45,810 nucleotides of DNA from RGIG3994 sp964461635 (GTDB lineage: Bacteria > Bacillota > Clostridia > Oscillospirales > CAG-272): the NCBI GenBank assembly GCA_964461635.1, contig CAYWVC010000005.1, forward strand, positions 1-45,810. Direction: 5' to 3'. Positions 42,336 through 45,810 of this stretch are shown here, piece by piece; position 1 is the first letter of the stretch; every line of letters begins with the position of its first letter. The notes under the pieces were generated by a model. It was not told the DNA's origin, ran no database searches, and saw nothing but the letters and a program-made list of their open reading frames with translations. The translations under genes were made by a program, and so were the position numbers.

Positions 42336-42382
42336 ATTACACGTAAACATATCCGCAACGTTTGAAGAAAGGAACGTTTATT

Positions 42383-43441
42383 ATGAAAAAAATACTTCTT
42401 CCCGAGGCAGGAAGCGGAGTGAATTACTATCGCGCGAACCTGCATTGCCACACGACTGTTTCCGACGGACACAAGACCCCCGAGCAGGTCAAGGAGCTCT
42501 ATGCTTCTCACGGGTATTCGGTCGTTGCTTATACCGACCATAACGTGCTTCTTTCACACGAGGATCTGAATGACGAGAACTTTCTTGCACTGAACGGCTA
42601 TGAGATAAACGTCAACGACCCGTTTAATTTCAACTATCCCCGCACGAAAAAGTGCCATCTTAACCTTATCGCGCTTGAGCCCGATAATTTGACGCAGATT
42701 TGCCATCACCGTACGAAGTATTCTACGGGGAATTCAAAGCTCTACCGTGATCAGGTAAAGTTTGACGAGACGCTCTCCGATTACGTGCGCATTTATTCCG
42801 GCGACGGTATTAACGATATCATCGAAAAGGGCAGGGAGGGCGGATTCTTCGTGACCTACAATCACCCCACGTGGTCGCTGGAGTCTTATCCCGATTATTC
42901 GAATTATCACGGAATGAACGCTATGGAGATCGTGAACTTCGGTTGCGTTATGATGGGGTATGAGGACGATAACGGAAGGGTCTACGATGACCTGCTCAAT
43001 CAAGGCAAACAGATCTTTTGCCTTGCGACCGACGATAACCACAACTCGCACGCGGATGACAGCCCGCTGAGCGACTCGCTTGGCGGCTATACTATGATCG
43101 CGGCACCCGCACTTGAGTACAGACAGATCACGTCGGCGCTTGAGAACGGACTTTTCTATTCGGTGCAGGGGACCAACGAGCACGAGGGACCGGAGATCCG
43201 CGGGCTTGAATACGAGGACGGTGTGCTGACCGTCAAGACCTCGGATGCACGGCGTATTCAGCTTGTGACGAGCGCTCGGTGCAAGGGAAAGATGAAAGCG
43301 GCACGCGAGGGCGACGTGCTGAACGAGGTCAAATTCAATATCAGTGCGGATGAGGTCTGGTTCAGAGTGGTGGTCACCGGAGTTGAGGGCGGCAAGGCTT
43401 ACACCAACGCGTACTTTAAAAAGGAGCTTGACGCCGAATAA
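42383..43441 (+). CDS. PHP-domain metal-dependent phosphoesterase
   Basis: A 352-residue stand-alone PHP-domain protein. Metal-binding motifs include NLHCHTTVSDG (HxH plus Asp), AYTDHN, a further YNHPTWSL His and the ATDDNHNS Asp/His motif. The C-terminal ~80 residues form an additional beta-rich domain. Substrate is not shown; relatives act on 3',5'-bisphosphonucleosides or phosphosugars. The ATG at 42383 is preceded by gaaagga at good spacing; an earlier ATG at 42362 lacks an SD. It has its own promoter and no partners. Confidence 0.88.
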   Translation: MKKILLPEAGSGVNYYRANLHCHTTVSDGHKTPEQVKELYASHGYSVVAYTDHNVLLSHEDLNDENFLALNGYEINVNDPFNFNYPRTKKCHLNLIALEPDNLTQICHHRTKYSTGNSKLYRDQVKFDETLSDYVRIYSGDGINDIIEKGREGGFFVTYNHPTWSLESYPDYSNYHGMNAMEIVNFGCVMMGYEDDNGRVYDDLLNQGKQIFCLATDDNHNSHADDSPLSDSLGGYTMIAAPALEYRQITSALENGLFYSVQGTNEHEGPEIRGLEYEDGVLTVKTSDARRIQLVTSARCKGKMKAAREGDVLNEVKFNISADEVWFRVVVTGVEGGKAYTNAYFKKELDAE

Positions 43442-43463
43442 GCTCCATTCCGATAAAATAATG

Positions 43464-43504
43464 CGCTCCCCGAGAGGCTTCTTTGGTCAAGCTCCTCGGG
43501 GAGC
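43464..43504. terminator. Hairpin between convergent PHP and HAD genes
   Basis: A 10-bp perfect stem (gctccccgag / ctcggggagc) with a partly paired inner loop lies between the convergent genes. It lacks a clear T-tract in either direction, so it is a weak bidirectional terminator at best. Confidence 0.5.
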
Positions 43505-43519
43505 TTCGCATACTTGCGG

Positions 43520-44317
43520 TCATACCGTACCGAGCTTTTTTGCGGCGGCGGGAATCGCACCGACCCCGTCAAGGATCAATCTCGGGCGATAGGGAAAGCG
43601 TTTGCATTCCTTCACTGTCGTGACGCCGGATAATACCAATACGGTATCGAGCCCGGTTTCAATTCCCGCTACGATATCCGTGTCCATCCGGTCACCTATA
43701 ATGGCGGCATCGGCAGAGTGCACCCCGAGCATCTTCAGCCCGGTTCGCATCATCAGCGGGTTTGGCTTGCCAACGTAGTACGCTCGCCTCCCGGCAGCAA
43801 GCTCTATCGGTGCGAGCAGGGCACGGCAGGCGGGGACTATTCCGTCCTCCGACGGACCGGTAAGGTCGTAATTCGTGCCGATCAGCATGGCTCCGCGCTT
43901 GACGAGCCTTATTGCTTTTGTGATCAGCTCCAAACCGTAGCCCCTGTCCTCTCCGACGACGACGTATTCCGGATCAACGTCGTTAAAGCTTATTCCCGCG
44001 TCGTAAACTGCGTTTTGCAGACCGTGCTCGCCTATCACGTATGCCGAGCAACCGGGAGACTGCGCCGCGAGAAACCTTGCCGTCGCGAGAGCACTTGTGT
44101 AAAAATGCGACGCATCGACGAAAAGTCCCATTCGCTCCAGCTTCTGTTGGAGCTCCAAAGGTGTGTATCGCGTTGAATTCGTCATAAAGGTGTATTTCTT
44201 TCCGTTGTCGTTCAGCCAGGCGAGAAATTCCTTAACTCCGGGCAACAGCAGCTCGCCGTGGTATATTACGCCGTCCATATCGCAAATAAAGCCTTTTTTC
44301 TCAAGCAAGCGTTCCAA
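43520..44317 (-). CDS. HAD-IIA family phosphatase (NagD-like)
   Basis: A 265-residue HAD phosphatase. Motif I is CDMDGVIYHG (nucleophile Asp), motif II NSTRYT follows, then the C2 cap region and the C-terminal GKPNPLMM and GDRMDTDIVAG motif. Relatives hydrolyse nucleotide or phosphosugar monophosphates. Upstream reading extends to an ATG at 44374, but a TTG at 44317 has a gaggtgc SD 6-8 bases away and gives the usual family length, so it is chosen. A terminator separates it from the ECF gene, so it may have its own promoter. Confidence 0.9.
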   Translation of the reverse strand: MERLLEKKGFICDMDGVIYHGELLLPGVKEFLAWLNDNGKKYTFMTNSTRYTPLELQQKLERMGLFVDASHFYTSALATARFLAAQSPGCSAYVIGEHGLQNAVYDAGISFNDVDPEYVVVGEDRGYGLELITKAIRLVKRGAMLIGTNYDLTGPSEDGIVPACRALLAPIELAAGRRAYYVGKPNPLMMRTGLKMLGVHSADAAIIGDRMDTDIVAGIETGLDTVLVLSGVTTVKECKRFPYRPRLILDGVGAIPAAAKKLGTV

Positions 44318-44375
44318 ATTTGTGCACCTCACGGATATTGATATATTTATTATTCCCGTGAGCTGTGCTTCCATT

Positions 44376-44416
44376 CGAAAAAAGATCCCACCGCCGAATT
44401 AAAATTCGGCGGTGGG
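44376..44416 (-). terminator. Terminator after the ECF S-component gene
   Basis: The 14-bp arms cccaccgccgaatt and aattcggcggtggg form a very stable stem. On the minus strand it is followed by atcttttttcg. Confidence 0.87.
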
Positions 44417-44450
44417 GAGATTTCATAGGAAAACGGAGGACGGCGAGGCG

Positions 44451-45011
44451 TCAACCGCTTTTTCCGTATTGCCGTGCCATCAGGCGTTTAAGGAGCTCGG
44501 ACATCGGGAACACGAGCAATCCGGCGGCAACGTTGCCTACGGCGTGGACCGCATCCCAATAGAGCCCCGCTCCGATCCAAACGAGCATTTGGTCAAAGCT
44601 TAAACCGTACAGCAGAGCCTGCGCCGGAGCGTAAAGCGTGCCGAAAGCAAGCCCGTGAAGTCCGCAGACTATCGGATATATAACGCAGGCGAGCTTTTTT
44701 GGCATCTTTTTAGGAAGAAGCATTGTAACGCCCCAGAGGATCGTCCAAAGGTACAGATATGGCAACCACCACGTCGCAAAGCCGGCGTACAGCCCGTTCA
44801 GAAAAACGTAGATGTATATCGGTATCAGTGCCTTGACGCGAAAAACGATCGTGAATACCATAGTGAACATTCCGAGCAGGTGAACGTTCGGTATTGCCTC
44901 CATCACTACCTTTGAGGCGAACATAAGGGCTCCCAGCATCGGGAAGATCACGATCTCACGCACGGTCAGAAAGTGACCCTTGCCGCTGCCCCTTTCATTT
45001 TGTGTAGACAA
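44451..45011 (-). CDS. ECF transporter S component, probable cobalamin-specific
   Basis: A 186-residue membrane protein with about six hydrophobic helices, fitting ECF S components (substrate-binding subunits that use shared EcfAA'T energising modules). Because it sits in an operon led by a cobalamin riboswitch and behind a DUF4430 lipoprotein, vitamin B12 or a precursor is the likely substrate (inference). No ECF ATPase or T gene is in the window. The start is uncertain: a TTG at 45011 overlaps the lipoprotein gene by 17 bases, and a GTG at 44963 is an alternative. The basic C terminus ends after a terminal helix. Confidence 0.82.
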   Translation of the reverse strand: MSTQNERGSGKGHFLTVREIVIFPMLGALMFASKVVMEAIPNVHLLGMFTMVFTIVFRVKALIPIYIYVFLNGLYAGFATWWLPYLYLWTILWGVTMLLPKKMPKKLACVIYPIVCGLHGLAFGTLYAPAQALLYGLSFDQMLVWIGAGLYWDAVHAVGNVAAGLLVFPMSELLKRLMARQYGKSG

Positions 45012-45423
45012 AGCTGTAGGTCGCGCCCTCTGTGATCTCGGTGCTGTCTACGCCGGTCATAGCGTATTCGTCGTTGATGTAAAATGCCCAATAGCTTTTA
45101 TCAACGTCATAATCGGCGGTGATGCCGTTGACCGTTTTGACGTAAAGTCCGTATTCGCTGTCATCGCCGGCGATAAGACCGTGCTCAAGCAGGGCGGCTC
45201 CAACCGTCGTTTTGTCGGTCTTGACGGTGAAGGTCACGCATTGCTCTTCGACCTTAACCTGTGCGACGACAGTCTTTGCGCCGTTGCCGAAGGTCGTGTC
45301 CTTGAGGTAAGTGGCATTTTCCCACAGTCCCGTTTTGTCCACCGAGTTGCCGCAGGAGACGAGGCTTACGAGTATCATCAGAGCGACGGTCACGGTTACG
45401 AATGATAATAATGTCTTTTTCAT
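44995..45423 (-). CDS. DUF4430-domain lipoprotein (cobalamin-binding type)
   Basis: A 142-residue lipoprotein. An N-terminal signal peptide has the lipobox LVSC (Cys at ~24), followed by a DUF4430 domain (~50-140: TTVGAALLEHGLI, then YWAFYINDEYAMTGVDS and EGATYSFVYT). This fold resembles the C-terminal domain of transcobalamin-type B12 binders. It leads an operon with an ECF S component, and a cobalamin riboswitch lies in its leader, so it may capture B12 outside the membrane and hand it on (inference). SD aaagga can be hidden in a hairpin at 45431-45459. Confidence 0.88.
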   Translation of the reverse strand: MKKTLLSFVTVTVALMILVSLVSCGNSVDKTGLWENATYLKDTTFGNGAKTVVAQVKVEEQCVTFTVKTDKTTVGAALLEHGLIAGDDSEYGLYVKTVNGITADYDVDKSYWAFYINDEYAMTGVDSTEITEGATYSFVYTK

Positions 45424-45430
45424 TTTTCAA

Positions 45431-45459
45431 TTATCCTTTCTTTCTTTGCAAAAGGATAA
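45431..45459 (-). promoter_or_regulatory. SD-sequestering hairpin before the DUF4430 gene
   Basis: On the minus strand, a 9-bp stem (ttatccttt / aaaggataa) with an 11-base loop pairs the SD aaagga and ends 7 bases before the start codon. It would block ribosome binding and may form the expression platform of the upstream cobalamin riboswitch. Confidence 0.6.
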
Positions 45460-45590
45460 AGTAAAAGCATCTTCCCCGGGGTGCTGTGACAGATCTGCGC
45501 GCTCCGATATCCTGCTCATACCGAAACGGGGCAGGGGAACGTCCCCTGTCCGACCGATGCACGGCTTCCCACTTGCCCGGAAGTCCCTTT

Positions 45591-45749
45591 ACGTGTCACG
45601 AGCCGATAAGCATTCCGACTTGATCTGCCGTAGGCAGAAGATACGGTAATGGCTGTTGCCGCGGATTCGCACCGCAATTTCCTTATCCCCGAGCGATACC
45701 GTCCCGCAGTATGCCCGACAACGAATACAAACGTATTCCGATGACCCGT
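45591..45749 (-). ncRNA. Cobalamin riboswitch
   Basis: The minus-strand leader contains the cobalamin aptamer core ggtgcgaatccgcggcaac followed by agccattaccgtatc, and a B12-box-like segment near its 3' end (aagtcggaatgcttatcggc, on 45602-45621). Its ends can pair as P1 (acg/cgt and gtca/tgac). It lies between a strong promoter and the DUF4430/ECF operon, and would lower expression when B12 is plentiful. About 170 bases follow before the start codon, including a gggg-rich hairpin near 45533-45550 and an SD-blocking hairpin. Confidence 0.82.
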
Positions 45750-45769
45750 GTTTATTCTTTTGTCAACCT

Positions 45770-45798
45770 ATTATATCACGCTTCCGCGCATTTTTCAA
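45770..45798 (-). promoter_or_regulatory. Promoter for the riboswitch-led B12 operon
   Basis: On the minus strand, -35 TTGAAA (45798-45793) and -10 TATAAT (45775-45770) are 17 bases apart, with TGa before the -10 (extended). Transcription would start just ahead of the aptamer P1 stem. Confidence 0.82.
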
Positions 45799-45810
45799 CT
45801 GTTTGTGAAA

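Noticed and set aside
1..45810. tRNA genes, rRNA genes, CRISPR arrays, insertion sequences or prophage
   Set aside because: No tRNA-like cloverleaf, direct repeat array, transposase or integrase was recognised on either strand while reading. A tRNAscan or CRISPR search was not possible.

Overview
The window is one stretch of chromosome from a Bacillota bacterium, most likely a spore-forming member of class Clostridia. The evidence is the gene order yicC-remA-gmk-rpoZ-priA-def-fmt-rsmB-rlmN-stp-prkC-rsgA-thiN, class III (anaerobic) ribonucleotide reductase, a CD1247-type protein beside efp, a very small SpoVM-like gene, strong Shine-Dalgarno (SD) sequences and frequent TTG/GTG starts. Base composition looks moderately GC-rich. 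No phage, insertion sequence, CRISPR, rRNA or tRNA was seen. Genus cannot be named from this sequence.

Layout. 1-2299 (+): rpmE, hflX and a YigZ-family gene, ending at a terminator. 2314-8680 (-): AI-2E-type permease, htpG, a degenerate prephenate-dehydratase/ACT-like gene, a TSCPD gene and phosphohexomutase. 8721-13028 (+): nrdG, nrdD and trxB, preceded by divergent near-consensus promoters and, before nrdD, a pair of NrdR-like boxes. NrdD carries a fused glutaredoxin-like domain. 13039-14744 (-): cation/proton antiporter, then a small operon with a 22-codon frame, a 50-residue membrane protein and the SpoVM-like gene. 14885-15899 (-): efp and the CD1247-type gene.

16117-28227 (+): the core information-processing cluster, starting from a consensus promoter upstream of yicC and ending at a terminator after thiN. 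coaBC and rpe, often part of this cluster, are absent, and the kinase lacks PASTA repeats. 28233-30931 (-): two overlapping DUF21/CBS membrane proteins. 31087-33081 (+): dxs. 33099-34280 (-): an E2-acyltransferase-like protein that has lost its catalytic His. 34373-38442 (+): rnhA, a calcineurin-like phosphoesterase that has lost its metal ligands, an RlmD-type methyltransferase fused to an ASCH domain, and hemW.

38468-42286 (+): a DUF1292 gene, a structured non-coding RNA (6S RNA candidate) ending in a hairpin, then a three-gene SPFH / zinc-ribbon / TPM-domain membrane cassette resembling Bacillus subtilis ydjI-ydjG-ydjH but without pspA. 42307-43441 (+): a PHP-domain phosphoesterase. 43520-45798 (-): a cobalamin riboswitch leader, then a DUF4430 lipoprotein, an ECF-transporter S component (together a probable vitamin B12 uptake operon) and a NagD-like HAD phosphatase.

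Most genes are ordinary housekeeping genes. The most unusual items are the SPFH/TPM cassette with the adjacent ncRNA, the redoxin-fused NrdD beside trxB under NrdR-like boxes, the three probable pseudoenzymes, the RlmD-ASCH fusion and the unlisted SpoVM-like microgene.
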